A model generated the notes under the pieces. It was not told where the DNA came from and did not search any database. It saw only the letters and a list, made by a program, of their open reading frames with translations. Both the position numbers and the translations under genes were made by a program. A DNA stretch of 35,980 bases from Campylobacteraceae bacterium (GTDB lineage Bacteria > Campylobacterota > Campylobacteria > Campylobacterales > JALSKU01), in contig JALWUQ010000077.1 in the NCBI GenBank assembly GCA_026993075.1, positions 1 to 35,980 of the forward strand, read 5' to 3'. This document shows, piece by piece, positions 16,165 to 24,249 of this stretch (its first letter is position 1; every line of letters starts with the position of its first letter).

Positions 16165-17354
16165 ATTAAAATAGCCTCTGTGACTTCACCCTCATTTATA
16201 TTTCCTTGATTTTCATCTACTATAACGAGCGCATCACTCTTGCTTGTAGATAAAAAATTAGAAGTTTGTTGAGAAGATGCATTTTTGGCAAATATTTTAC
16301 CATTTTTGTATGATAAAGTAACTCTTGCAAAATCAACTCTATTTTCTTTTGATTTAATAATCTCTTCGACAATAACGGTAATCTTTTTATTTTTATATTC
16401 TTTTATACCGGCTATTTTCTTAACCGCCGGAAGTAAGAAATCATAAGAATTTATCAGTAATGCAGATGGATAGCCCGGTAATCCAAAAAATAGTTTTTCT
16501 TTTTTTACTCCAAATATCAAAGGTCTGCCGGGACGAATATTGGTCATAGTAAATTTTGTATCCAAACCAATATCTTTTGCAATATCTTTTGTAAAATCAT
16601 ATTTACCTTTAGATGCTCCGGCACTACTTAAAAGGATATCATTTTGTTTTAAAGCCGAAGCAAAAAGTTTATTCATAGTGCTTGGTTCATCTTTGACTTT
16701 TCCAAGATAAACAATATCGGCAAATGGCTCTAACATGCCTTTTAAGATATAAAAATTTACATTTTTTACTCCTGCCTTATAACTTTGTTCCCAAGGTTCT
16801 TGTATTTCATTTCCTGTTACTATGATGCCAATACTCGGCCTTGTATAAACTTTTATTTGATAAAATCCAAGATTTGCCAGTAGAGATACTTTTTTATAAT
16901 CAAGTACTTCACCTTGATGTAGTATTGTTTCATCTTTTTTTATTTCACTCCCAGCTAAGTCTATTAAATCTCCTTTTTTGGGTGCTTTTTTGATAATAAT
17001 TTTATCTTCGTCTATCTCTACATCTTCTATTCTGACAGCTGTATCAGAATTTTCGGGAATGATGCTTCCTGTCATAGTAAAGATAGCCTCATTTGCTTGT
17101 ACTTTTTTTCTCTCTTTGTCTCCTGCTTTGCTTTCACCTGTGATTTTTAATATTGCGGGATAGCCTTTTATATCTTCTATGTGGAAACAAAAACCGTCGA
17201 TTGCACTTTTGTCAGATTCTGGAATATTATATTTTGCATAAATATTTTCATATAAAACTCTATTATAAGCATTTTCCAATGTTACTACTTCAAAGCTTTG
17301 TGTTTTTACGGCATTTAATATAATCTCTTTGGCTTCATTTCTTGTTACTTTCAT
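16161..17354 (-). CDS. moeA: Molybdopterin molybdenumtransferase (MoeA)
   Basis: A 397-residue enzyme of molybdenum cofactor synthesis that inserts molybdate into adenylylated molybdopterin. It has the N-terminal MoeA segment with N-R-V-L and S-A-I-D-G-F, then T-G-S-I-I-P, a central MoCF-binding domain with G-I-I-V-T-G-N-E-I and a L-S-S-A-G-A-S-K-G-K-Y-D loop, and G-L-P-G-Y-P near the C terminus. The loop has A-G-A where the common form is S-G-G-V-S, a mild divergence. It overlaps both neighbours by 4 nt (ATGA). A second MoeA-like gene is directly upstream. Tungsten use is also possible in this family. Confidence 0.9.
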   Translation of the reverse strand: MKVTRNEAKEIILNAVKTQSFEVVTLENAYNRVLYENIYAKYNIPESDKSAIDGFCFHIEDIKGYPAILKITGESKAGDKERKKVQANEAIFTMTGSIIPENSDTAVRIEDVEIDEDKIIIKKAPKKGDLIDLAGSEIKKDETILHQGEVLDYKKVSLLANLGFYQIKVYTRPSIGIIVTGNEIQEPWEQSYKAGVKNVNFYILKGMLEPFADIVYLGKVKDEPSTMNKLFASALKQNDILLSSAGASKGKYDFTKDIAKDIGLDTKFTMTNIRPGRPLIFGVKKEKLFFGLPGYPSALLINSYDFLLPAVKKIAGIKEYKNKKITVIVEEIIKSKENRVDFARVTLSYKNGKIFAKNASSQQTSNFLSTSKSDALVIVDENQGNINEGEVTEAILI

Positions 17355-18346
17355 CTTATATCCTTTATAGATTCCAAAAGCCCGCCATGAGCTCTTTTCA
17401 AAACTTCTTCTTTGCTGATTTTGTCACCTATTAAAAATCTGCCAATCCATATATCAAAGGCGGTTTTTTTATAAAAAAGTGCCGCAGCGGGAACTGCAGT
17501 TACTGGAGTATCTTTTATCCAACCTATTGTGAGCATATTGCCAGGTTGTATAGGGTTGCCTCTTATAAAATTATCCACTCCGGCATCAAAAATAGCTTTA
17601 TAAGTTACATCATCAGGATCTACCGAAGTTCCTCCAGTTAGTACAACTAAATCAAACTTCTCTGCAAACTCGATAATTTTATCTTTTATCTGTATTTTGT
17701 CATCAGGTAAAATTATTTTTTCTTCTATATTGCAAGAAAATTCAGCAAGTTTTGGTTTTAACTTATCATAAAATTTATCTTTGATTCTACCATGATAAAC
17801 TTCATTACCAGTTATTATCAATCCAGCTTTTTTATGCGTAAAAGGTACTATTTTTATGATTCCTTCTCCTGCAATTTTTACAGCATCTTCTACATCTTTT
17901 TTTGGAGAAAGCAAAGAGATGATTCTAACAGCAGCAACTTTATCGCCTTTTTTGACAATAGAATTATTGTAAATAGTAGGCATAGAGGGTTCACCGACAG
18001 AGTTAAATCTAAAAAGTTTTTTAACATCAATTTTACAAACTCCAAAAATATTTGAGAATATTGTGATTTTTCCCTCTTTTGGCTCTTTACTTATGTAAGT
18101 ATTTTCTCCTGATACAGCATTTGACAATATCTTTGCTGCATCATTTTCATGGATTTTATCATCTCCTATTTCAAAAACATATATATGGTCTTTTCCAACT
18201 TTTTTTAATGTTTGAATATCTTCTTGTTTTACAATATGACCTTTTTTGAAAATTCTACCCTTAAATCCTTGTTCAGGATCTACTTTTGTTATGTCATGAA
18301 GTAAAACTTCTCCAATGGCATCCTCAACCTTTATCATTTTTGCCAA
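17351..18346 (-). CDS. MoeA-like molybdopterin-binding protein
   Basis: A 331-residue protein with a C-terminal MoCF_biosynth domain (A-G-L-I-I-T-G-N-E-V-Y, then V-V-L-T-G-G-T-S-V-D-P-D-D) but an N-terminal half unlike true MoeA, matching what I know as the MoeA_like molybdopterin-binding family of uncertain step. It may bind or deliver Moco or act on MPT-containing substrates. TTG at 18346 is the likely start: AAGGA lies 6 nt upstream, whereas the in-frame ATG at 18337 would be 15 nt away. The start lies within ligA (23-nt overlap) and the stop overlaps moeA. Confidence 0.82.
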   Translation of the reverse strand: MAKMIKVEDAIGEVLLHDITKVDPEQGFKGRIFKKGHIVKQEDIQTLKKVGKDHIYVFEIGDDKIHENDAAKILSNAVSGENTYISKEPKEGKITIFSNIFGVCKIDVKKLFRFNSVGEPSMPTIYNNSIVKKGDKVAAVRIISLLSPKKDVEDAVKIAGEGIIKIVPFTHKKAGLIITGNEVYHGRIKDKFYDKLKPKLAEFSCNIEEKIILPDDKIQIKDKIIEFAEKFDLVVLTGGTSVDPDDVTYKAIFDAGVDNFIRGNPIQPGNMLTIGWIKDTPVTAVPAAALFYKKTAFDIWIGRFLIGDKISKEEVLKRAHGGLLESIKDIR

Positions 18347-20294
18347 AATTTATCCTTTTTATTATTTCTTCTTCACTTATTACTTTTACACCCATCTTTT
18401 TTGCCTTTTCAAACTTACTTCCAGCATCTTTTCCATAAATAAGAAAATCAGTTTTTTTACTCACGCTAGAAGTAACTTTTGCACCATATTTTTCAAGAGT
18501 CTCTTTTATCTTGTCTCTTGGCTTACTCATGCTTCCAGTGATTACCACTGTTTTATCTTTTAGAAAAGAGTCTGCAATATTTATTTTTTTAGGTTCTTTG
18601 GGTGAGATGATATCAAGAAGTTTTAGAATGAGTTCTTTATTTACCTTTATAAAATCCAAAAATGATTCAGCCATTTCTAAACCAAATCCATTTATTTCAA
18701 GTAATTCTTCTTTGGAAATTTCTAAAATTTTTGAACCAAATTTTTGACATATTTTTTTACTTGCCACTTCTCCGATATGCTCAATCCCCAAAGCATTGAC
18801 AAATCTCCAGCAATCTACTCCCTTGATATTTAAAATTGATTTCAATATATTTTTAACTTTTTTTTCTTTAAAACCTTCTAATTGTAAAAGTTTCTCTTCT
18901 TTTAACTTGAAAAGATCAAGTACACTTTTAATGATTTTTTTATCATACAAAAGTTTAACTATCTTATCACCCAATCCTTCTATATTTAGACACTGCTTAC
19001 TGGCAAAGTAGATTATAGAGTTTACAACTCTGGCTTCACACAAAAGATTTTGACATTTTAAAAGTATTCCCTCATCCAAAAGTTCACTCCCGCAAACTGG
19101 GCAATGAGTTGGTCTTTGAACTCTCCTTTCACTACCATTTCTAAAATTTGTTTGGACTTTTATGATTTTAGGTATTACATCTCCGCTTCGTATGATGATG
19201 ACGGTATCATTTATCCGTATATCTTTTCTTTTTATCTCATCGAAGTTATGCAATGTTGCTCTTTCAACAATAACTCCTTCTATATTGACAGGATTAACTA
19301 TCGCAACAGGAGTAACTACGCCGGTTCTTCCAACTTGAAAAATCACATCTTTTAATTTTGTCATTTTCTCAATCGCGGGAAACTTGTAGGCACACATCCA
19401 TTTTGGGTATTTTACAGTATAGCCAAGACTTTCTTGTAAAGATATATCATTTATCTTTACGACAAGCCCATCAAGCATCACCGAAAAGCTGTCTCTTTGT
19501 TTTATAAACTCTTGGTAGAGTTTTTCTATATCTTCTTTTCTTTGGCAAACTTCTCTTTTGGGAGGTTTATTAAAGCCCAAAGAATAAATAAAATCCATTA
19601 TATCTGAAAGTTTTTTATATTTTAAAGAATTTTTTCCAATGCCCCAAGTTTGAAAAACCAATTCTCTTTTAGCGGTGATGGAACTATCAAGTTGTCTCAT
19701 ACTTCCAGCAGCTGCATTTCTGGGGTTAGCGAAAAGCTGTTCATCTTTTTTTGCCCGATCTGTATTTAATCTTTCAAATTCATCTTTTGGCATCAAAACT
19801 TCGCCTCTTATTTCTATAAGTTTGTCATAATTTATATTTTGAGGGATAGAAGATATGGCTTTTGCATTGTGTGTCACATCTTCACCTATTACTCCATCTC
19901 CTCTGGTGATAGCCTGTTTTAACCTACCGTCTTCGTATATAAGATTTAAACTCGCTCCGTCAAATTTAGGCTCACAATAAAGCTGAGTTATGCCGACATT
20001 TTTATAAACTCTTTGCAGCCATTTATCAAGCTCATCTTCGCTAAATACATCTTCCATGCTCCACATTCTTTGGATATGTTTTGCTTTTACAAACTCATCA
20101 AGCACTTCGCCGCCGACTCTTTTTGTAGGAGAATTAGGATCTGCAAGCTCTGTATGTTTATCTTCAAACTTTTCTATCTCTTTGTAAAGTTTGTCGTACT
20201 CTTCATCTGTAACTAATGGATTGTCTTTGGTATAGTATGCCTCAGCCCATTTTTTAAGTAATTTTATTTTTTTCTTATACTCTTCTTTTGTCAT
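18324..20294 (-). CDS. ligA: NAD-dependent DNA ligase LigA
   Basis: A 656-residue replicative ligase that seals nicks using NAD. The domain Ia start (Y-Y-T-K-D-N-P-L-V-T-D-E-E-Y-D) is followed by the adenylylated lysine Lys110 in C-E-P-K-F-D-G, an OB fold, a four-Cys zinc site (C-P-V-C-G and C-Q-N-L-L-C), helix-hairpin-helix repeats and a C-terminal BRCT domain (V-V-I-T-G-S-M). The KxDG motif has Phe where Leu or Val is common. It is the first gene of the operon and is transcribed from a gap containing a perfect palindrome shared with divergent ogt. Confidence 0.96.
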   Translation of the reverse strand: MTKEEYKKKIKLLKKWAEAYYTKDNPLVTDEEYDKLYKEIEKFEDKHTELADPNSPTKRVGGEVLDEFVKAKHIQRMWSMEDVFSEDELDKWLQRVYKNVGITQLYCEPKFDGASLNLIYEDGRLKQAITRGDGVIGEDVTHNAKAISSIPQNINYDKLIEIRGEVLMPKDEFERLNTDRAKKDEQLFANPRNAAAGSMRQLDSSITAKRELVFQTWGIGKNSLKYKKLSDIMDFIYSLGFNKPPKREVCQRKEDIEKLYQEFIKQRDSFSVMLDGLVVKINDISLQESLGYTVKYPKWMCAYKFPAIEKMTKLKDVIFQVGRTGVVTPVAIVNPVNIEGVIVERATLHNFDEIKRKDIRINDTVIIIRSGDVIPKIIKVQTNFRNGSERRVQRPTHCPVCGSELLDEGILLKCQNLLCEARVVNSIIYFASKQCLNIEGLGDKIVKLLYDKKIIKSVLDLFKLKEEKLLQLEGFKEKKVKNILKSILNIKGVDCWRFVNALGIEHIGEVASKKICQKFGSKILEISKEELLEINGFGLEMAESFLDFIKVNKELILKLLDIISPKEPKKINIADSFLKDKTVVITGSMSKPRDKIKETLEKYGAKVTSSVSKKTDFLIYGKDAGSKFEKAKKMGVKVISEEEIIKRINFGKNDKG

Positions 20295-20303
20295 TTTTAT
20301 TTC

Positions 20304-20337
20304 TTTGTGATAAAATATTGTATAATTTTATCACAAA
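20304..20337. promoter_or_regulatory. Perfect 13-bp palindrome spanning the ligA/ogt divergent promoter
   Basis: TTTGTGATAAAAT (20304-20316) and its exact complement (20325-20337) flank the 8-nt centre ATTGTATA. A TATAAT hexamer at 20321-20326 in the centre and right arm is a good -10 for ogt, placing its start near 20333. The repeat lies between the two start codons, so it could be an operator controlling both genes or an RNA hairpin in the ligA leader. No known regulator is recognised. Confidence 0.6.
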
Positions 20338-20348
20338 AAGGCTGTATA

Positions 20349-20819
20349 ATGTTTTATACTATTTATGATACAAATTTTATAGGAAAAGTTATACTTTACG
20401 GAGATGATGCTTTTCTTTATGGGCTTGAATTTTACAAAGAGGATTTTATCCAACCGCAGTGGATTGAAAATAAAGATAAATTTAACAAAGTTATAACAGA
20501 GTTAGAGTTGTATTTTGAGGGAAAACTGCAAAATTTCTCTATACCACTAAAAATCAAAGGTAGTAAATTTCAACAACAAGTATATAATGCGCTTTTACAA
20601 ATACCTTATGGAAAAACGATAAGCTATAAAGAATTGGCAAAGAGTGCAGGCAATCAAAAAGCTTACAGAGCAGCCGGCAATGCTAATGGCAAAAACCATA
20701 TAGCCATCATCATTCCTTGTCACAGAGTTATAGCAAGTGATGGCAGTATAGGCGGATATGGCGGAGGACTTTTTATAAAAAGAAAACTTTTAAATCTTGA
20801 GGGAGTTTGTCTTGTATAA
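20349..20819 (+). CDS. ogt: Methylated-DNA-protein cysteine methyltransferase (Ogt/MGMT)
   Basis: A 157-residue suicide repair protein that transfers alkyl groups from O6-alkylguanine to its own Cys124, in the I-P-C-H-R-V motif. The Tyr/Arg helix-turn-helix region is seen in Y-N-A-L-L-Q-I-P-Y-G-K-T-I-S-Y and A-A-G-N-A-N-G-K-N; S-I-G-G-Y-G-G-G follows the Cys. It lacks the Ada N-terminal activator domain. The ATG at 20349 is chosen because AAGG lies about 8 nt upstream; the longer in-frame version would begin inside the palindrome. The downstream DUF2905 gene starts inside its last codons. Confidence 0.93.
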   Translation: MFYTIYDTNFIGKVILYGDDAFLYGLEFYKEDFIQPQWIENKDKFNKVITELELYFEGKLQNFSIPLKIKGSKFQQQVYNALLQIPYGKTISYKELAKSAGNQKAYRAAGNANGKNHIAIIIPCHRVIASDGSIGGYGGGLFIKRKLLNLEGVCLV

Positions 20820-21018
20820 GATATTTTTTTATATAGGAGGCATTTTTATCATTTTGGGTATTTTAACTTTTTTCTTTAACGGGTATTTTTTTAAACTCCC
20901 TGGCGATATAGTGGTAAAAAAAGAAAATTTCAGCTTTTATTTTCCTATAACTAGCATGATAATTTTGAGTATTGTTTTAAGTTTTTTATTTTCTGTATTT
21001 TCAAAATTTTTTAAATAA
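20812..21018 (+). CDS. DUF2905 small membrane protein
   Basis: A 68-residue protein with two hydrophobic helices separated by a polar segment containing L-P-G-D-I-V-V-K-K-E-N-F-S-F-Y-F-P, the recognisable DUF2905 core. Function is unknown; members are widespread small inner-membrane proteins. TTG at 20812 is the likely start, overlapping the ogt stop, with GGGAG at 20801-20805. The coupling suggests co-expression with ogt but no functional link is established. Confidence 0.85.
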   Translation: MYKIFFYIGGIFIILGILTFFFNGYFFKLPGDIVVKKENFSFYFPITSMIILSIVLSFLFSVFSKFFK

Positions 21019-21074
21019 GTCAACTATTATAGCACAATTATATAATCTAAATATAATGCACAACAACTAATAAA

Positions 21075-21136
21075 ATTTTTTATTGTTACTTTTTTATACA
21101 CTTTTTTATTTTTTTTATTAAATTATCTCATATAAT
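21075..21136 (+). promoter_or_regulatory. Campylobacterota-type sigma70 promoter with repeated T-tracts
   Basis: The 178-bp gap after the DUF2905 gene contains T-tracts at about 21075-21080, 21089-21095, 21102-21107 and 21110-21117, followed by TATAAT at 21131-21136. In Campylobacter, periodic AT stretches replace a -35 box. More T-runs continue to 21168, and a second TATAAA-like hexamer lies near 21168-21173. A CAGGAGAAG ribosome site precedes the ATG at 21197. Confidence 0.6.
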
Positions 21137-21196
21137 TCAAAACAACTTCTTTTTTTTCTATTTTTTTTATAAACTAAAAATACAGGAGAAGATGTT

Positions 21197-22282
21197 ATGA
21201 ACTTTAAAAAATGGAAAGATGGTAAGGATTATTCTCTCGGGGCAGAATTGGAGGCGAGATTTCAAGATAAAAAAAACTATAAACTTTTAAATCTCTCATC
21301 AAAAATGCAAAAACTTATAAATAAAAAATACAAAAAAAGAATTCACCAAGAGTTTTTAGAGTGTATGGTTGAATTTGTAAGCCCAATATGTAAAAACTCA
21401 CAAGAAGTTATAGATGAACTTCAAGACAGTATCAGATACTTTTTATCTTTAAGTGATAAATTTTTATTGAGCATATCAGGTTCTTATTCGCTACTGGTTG
21501 GTCCACTTAAGCATGTAGATGAGCAAAGATATGATTCTTTTGCAAATGAATACGGTATCCTTCTCTCTAGATTTCATATATGTGGATTTCATATACATGT
21601 TGGCATGCCAACAAGTGATGATGCGCTAAAAGCGTACAATGTAACTTTGGAATATCTTCCCGTATTTTTAGCTCTTAGTGCAAATTCTCCTTTTTTTAAT
21701 GGTGAATTCACAGGACTTTTATCTTACAGAGCCAAACTTTTTGAACAGTTACCAAGGGCTGGTCTTTCATCATATTTTGATACATTTGAAGATATGAAAG
21801 ATTTATATGAAAAAATGTATAAATCCGGTACCCTAAAAAGTCATAAGGATATTTGGTGGGATGTCAGAATCAGTCCTGTATTTAAAACTTTGGAGATTAG
21901 GATTTGTGATGCAAGCAATGATTTTGAAAGGTTAAGGCTTTTGATAAATCTTTTTCAAGCATTATGTCTTTACTCAAAAGAGATTGAGCTTAAAAAGATA
22001 CCACATCAAATACTTTTACAAAACAGATGGAATGCGGCTAGACATGGGCTTGATGGTATTTTTCAAAATAATGACAAGATTTGCACTATAAGAGAGCATT
22101 TTTTGGATTTATTGAAAAATATGGAAAAAAAGAGTATATTCTTAAAACTAAATACTGACAAATCAATAGAAAAATTAAAAAATTTAGCTTATGAAGATGA
22201 GTTGGCGAAAAAAAAGATAAGGACATTTGAGAAATATAAAAATCTTTTAAATGTAGAAAAGCTTGGAAAGGTAGAGATTTGA
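21197..22282 (+). CDS. GCS2/YbdK-like carboxylate-amine ligase
   Basis: A 361-residue protein of the glutamate-cysteine ligase type 2 family: L-G-A-E-L-E-A-R-F at the start (metal-binding Glu residues), G-F-H-I-H-V-G-M in the middle, R-A-G-L-S-S-Y-F, and D-I-W-W-D-V-R-I-S with K-T-L-E-I-R-I-C-D-A. These enzymes use ATP to join a carboxylate, often the gamma-carboxyl of glutamate, to an amine; YbdK itself has weak gamma-glutamylcysteine activity. The substrate is unknown. The stop overlaps the start of the next gene, a GGT-family hydrolase, so synthesis and cleavage of a gamma-glutamyl bond could be paired. No glutathione synthetase gene is nearby. Confidence 0.85.
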   Translation: MNFKKWKDGKDYSLGAELEARFQDKKNYKLLNLSSKMQKLINKKYKKRIHQEFLECMVEFVSPICKNSQEVIDELQDSIRYFLSLSDKFLLSISGSYSLLVGPLKHVDEQRYDSFANEYGILLSRFHICGFHIHVGMPTSDDALKAYNVTLEYLPVFLALSANSPFFNGEFTGLLSYRAKLFEQLPRAGLSSYFDTFEDMKDLYEKMYKSGTLKSHKDIWWDVRISPVFKTLEIRICDASNDFERLRLLINLFQALCLYSKEIELKKIPHQILLQNRWNAARHGLDGIFQNNDKICTIREHFLDLLKNMEKKSIFLKLNTDKSIEKLKNLAYEDELAKKKIRTFEKYKNLLNVEKLGKVEI

Positions 22283-23802
22283 ATTTGGGAGTTATAAGTG
22301 CAGGGGATAAACAAACTTTAAAGGCAGGAGAATGGATACTAAAAATTGGTGGCAATGCTTATGACGCGATGCTCGCTTGCATGTTGGCCGCTCCTATTTG
22401 TGAGCCTATCTTTACTAGTCTTGGTGGTGGTGGTTTTATGCTTAGTGCAAAACAAGGCGATAAACCAAAGATATATGATTTTTTTGTAAATGTACCATCA
22501 AGCAAGATAGCAAATCCTGAATTTTTTCCCATTGAGGTTGATTTTAAAACTACAATTCAAGAGTTTCATATAGGATGTGGTGCGGCAGCGGTGCCTGGCA
22601 TGGTAAAAGGTATATGGAAAATTTATGAGGATTTGGCGAGCTTACCGTTTGAAACTATCGTACAACCTGCTTTGAAATATGCTACAAAAGGCATTCATCT
22701 ATCACCTATACAGGCAGATTTTATAAAACTTTTAAAACCGATATTTACTTCCACTAAAAGCAGTAAAAATCTTTATGTTAAAGATGGAAATCTTATCGAA
22801 CCGTCTCATCTTTTTACCAATTACGAATATGGTGATTTTTTAAAAGAGTTTGCCAAAAAAGGCTCTGACTTGTTTTACAATGGCGAGATAGCAAACAATA
22901 TAGAAAATATGTGCATAAAACATAATGGATTGTTGGATAAGAGTGAATTGGAAAACTATCAGGTAAAGATAAGAGAGCCAATCAATTTAAAATATAAAGA
23001 TTATGACATATTTACCAATCCGCCTCCCTCAAGTGGTGGTATTTTGACTGCTTTTAGCCTGCTTTTGTTAAATGATGAAGATTTAGGAGAATTTGGAAGT
23101 AAAGATTATCTTAAAAAACTTATAGAATCTCAAGAAATAACAACTCTATTTAGAAGTAAACATATCAATGAATTTTTGCATAAAAATGGTTTGGAAAATA
23201 TATTAAAAGATGATGTACTCTTGCAAACTTTCAAAAAAGATTTTCACTCCCGCTTAAATCTTTGGGGTAACACAACTCATATAAGTATCATAGATAAATA
23301 CGGTAACGGTGCAAGTACAACTACGACAAATGGTGAAGCATGCGGTCATTTGATCCCAGAATGCGGTATTATGCTAAACAATATGTTAGGAGAGGAGGAT
23401 TTGAACCCTCATGGCTTTTTTAAATGGAAAAGTGGCATAAGACTTCCCTCAATGATGGCACCTACAGTTGTGCAAAAAGATAAAAAAATTTCTTTGCTTT
23501 TAGGAAGCGCGGGGAGCAACCGTATAAGAAGTGCCATAATGCAGGTTATTATAAATCATCTTAATTTTAAAATGCCCATACAAGAAGCTATATCTGCACC
23601 AAGAGTACATTTTGAAAAAAATACGATTTTCACTGAACCGCCTTTAAACATAGAATTAAACAATGAATTAAAAAAGTTATATGAAGTTAAAAAATTTGAC
23701 AATTTAAATCTATTTTTTGGAGGGGTGCAGGCTGTAACAGGAGATTATGAAGCAGGAGCTGACCCAAGACGGGGTGCTTATAGTAAAGTTATTAAATTTT
23801 AG
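22279..23802 (+). CDS. Gamma-glutamyltranspeptidase-family Ntn hydrolase, no signal peptide
   Basis: A 507-residue protein that should self-cleave between Asn331 and Thr332 (N-T-T-H) to give two subunits, with Thr332 as nucleophile. Also visible are S-L-G-G-G-G-F-M-L, P-P-P-S-S-G-G-I, Asn in T-T-T-T-N, G-S-A-G-S-N-R-I and the terminal G-A-D-P-R-R. Unlike E. coli GGT it has no N-terminal signal peptide, so it is probably cytosolic. The Arg that holds the glutamyl alpha-carboxylate (D-F-R in E. coli) is Phe69 here. The start is TTG at 22279 or 22285, overlapping the upstream ligase gene. It may act on a related gamma-glutamyl or N-acyl compound rather than glutathione. Confidence 0.85.
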   Translation: MNLGVISAGDKQTLKAGEWILKIGGNAYDAMLACMLAAPICEPIFTSLGGGGFMLSAKQGDKPKIYDFFVNVPSSKIANPEFFPIEVDFKTTIQEFHIGCGAAAVPGMVKGIWKIYEDLASLPFETIVQPALKYATKGIHLSPIQADFIKLLKPIFTSTKSSKNLYVKDGNLIEPSHLFTNYEYGDFLKEFAKKGSDLFYNGEIANNIENMCIKHNGLLDKSELENYQVKIREPINLKYKDYDIFTNPPPSSGGILTAFSLLLLNDEDLGEFGSKDYLKKLIESQEITTLFRSKHINEFLHKNGLENILKDDVLLQTFKKDFHSRLNLWGNTTHISIIDKYGNGASTTTTNGEACGHLIPECGIMLNNMLGEEDLNPHGFFKWKSGIRLPSMMAPTVVQKDKKISLLLGSAGSNRIRSAIMQVIINHLNFKMPIQEAISAPRVHFEKNTIFTEPPLNIELNNELKKLYEVKKFDNLNLFFGGVQAVTGDYEAGADPRRGAYSKVIKF

Positions 23803-23823
23803 TAAGCAATTAAAAATTTAGAC

Positions 23824-23849
23824 TTTATTGTGCAATTATCACAAATAAA
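23824..23849. terminator. Imperfect hairpin between convergent GGT and ruvX genes
   Basis: TTTATTGTG (23824-23832) pairs with CACAAATAAA (23840-23849) with one bulged A. It lies in the 48-bp convergent gap and could terminate both transcripts, though the stem is AT-rich and weak. Confidence 0.4.
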
Positions 23850-23850
23850 A

Positions 23851-24249
23851 TTAGATTGATTGCATAGACTCGATCCACCTTTGAAGTATCAAAGAGGCGG
23901 CTATGGAGTCAACTTTTCCGTCTTTTTTTTGTTTTGTTATGCCTTTTAGTTTTTCTTTTGCTTCTTCGCTTGTACCGTATTCATCCTGATATACTATCTT
24001 GCCTCCAAACTCAAGAAGCGAGACAAAATGTTTTATACGACGCCCCATCTCCTTTTCACTGTTTCCTCCTTTTGGAAGACCCACTACCAAAAGCTCTATA
24101 TGTTTCTCTTTCAAAAGTTGTGAAATCTCTTTTGCCGCCTGATTTCTGTTTTTTCTGATTATTGCAGGCGCACTCAAGATAATATTATCCACCAAACAAG
24201 TTGCAAAACCTATCCTTTTAAGACCTATATCAACAGAGGCTATATTCAT
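23851..24249 (-). CDS. ruvX: Holliday junction resolvase-like RuvX/YqgF
   Basis: A 132-residue RNase H-fold protein, starting M-N-I-A-S-V-D-I-G-L-K-R-I-G with the first catalytic Asp, then V-V-G-L-P-K-G-G-N and Y-Q-D-E-Y-G-T-S-E-E-A (second acidic site), and a C-terminal K-V-D-S-I-A-A-S-L-I-L-Q-R. The family acts in 16S rRNA 5'-end maturation and possibly junction processing. The ATG at 24249 is chosen: it overlaps the dprA stop as TGATG and has AGGG upstream. Two in-frame TTG codons just before it are less likely. dprA-ruvX adjacency is conserved in Campylobacterota. Confidence 0.92.
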   Translation of the reverse strand: MNIASVDIGLKRIGFATCLVDNIILSAPAIIRKNRNQAAKEISQLLKEKHIELLVVGLPKGGNSEKEMGRRIKHFVSLLEFGGKIVYQDEYGTSEEAKEKLKGITKQKKDGKVDSIAASLILQRWIESMQSI

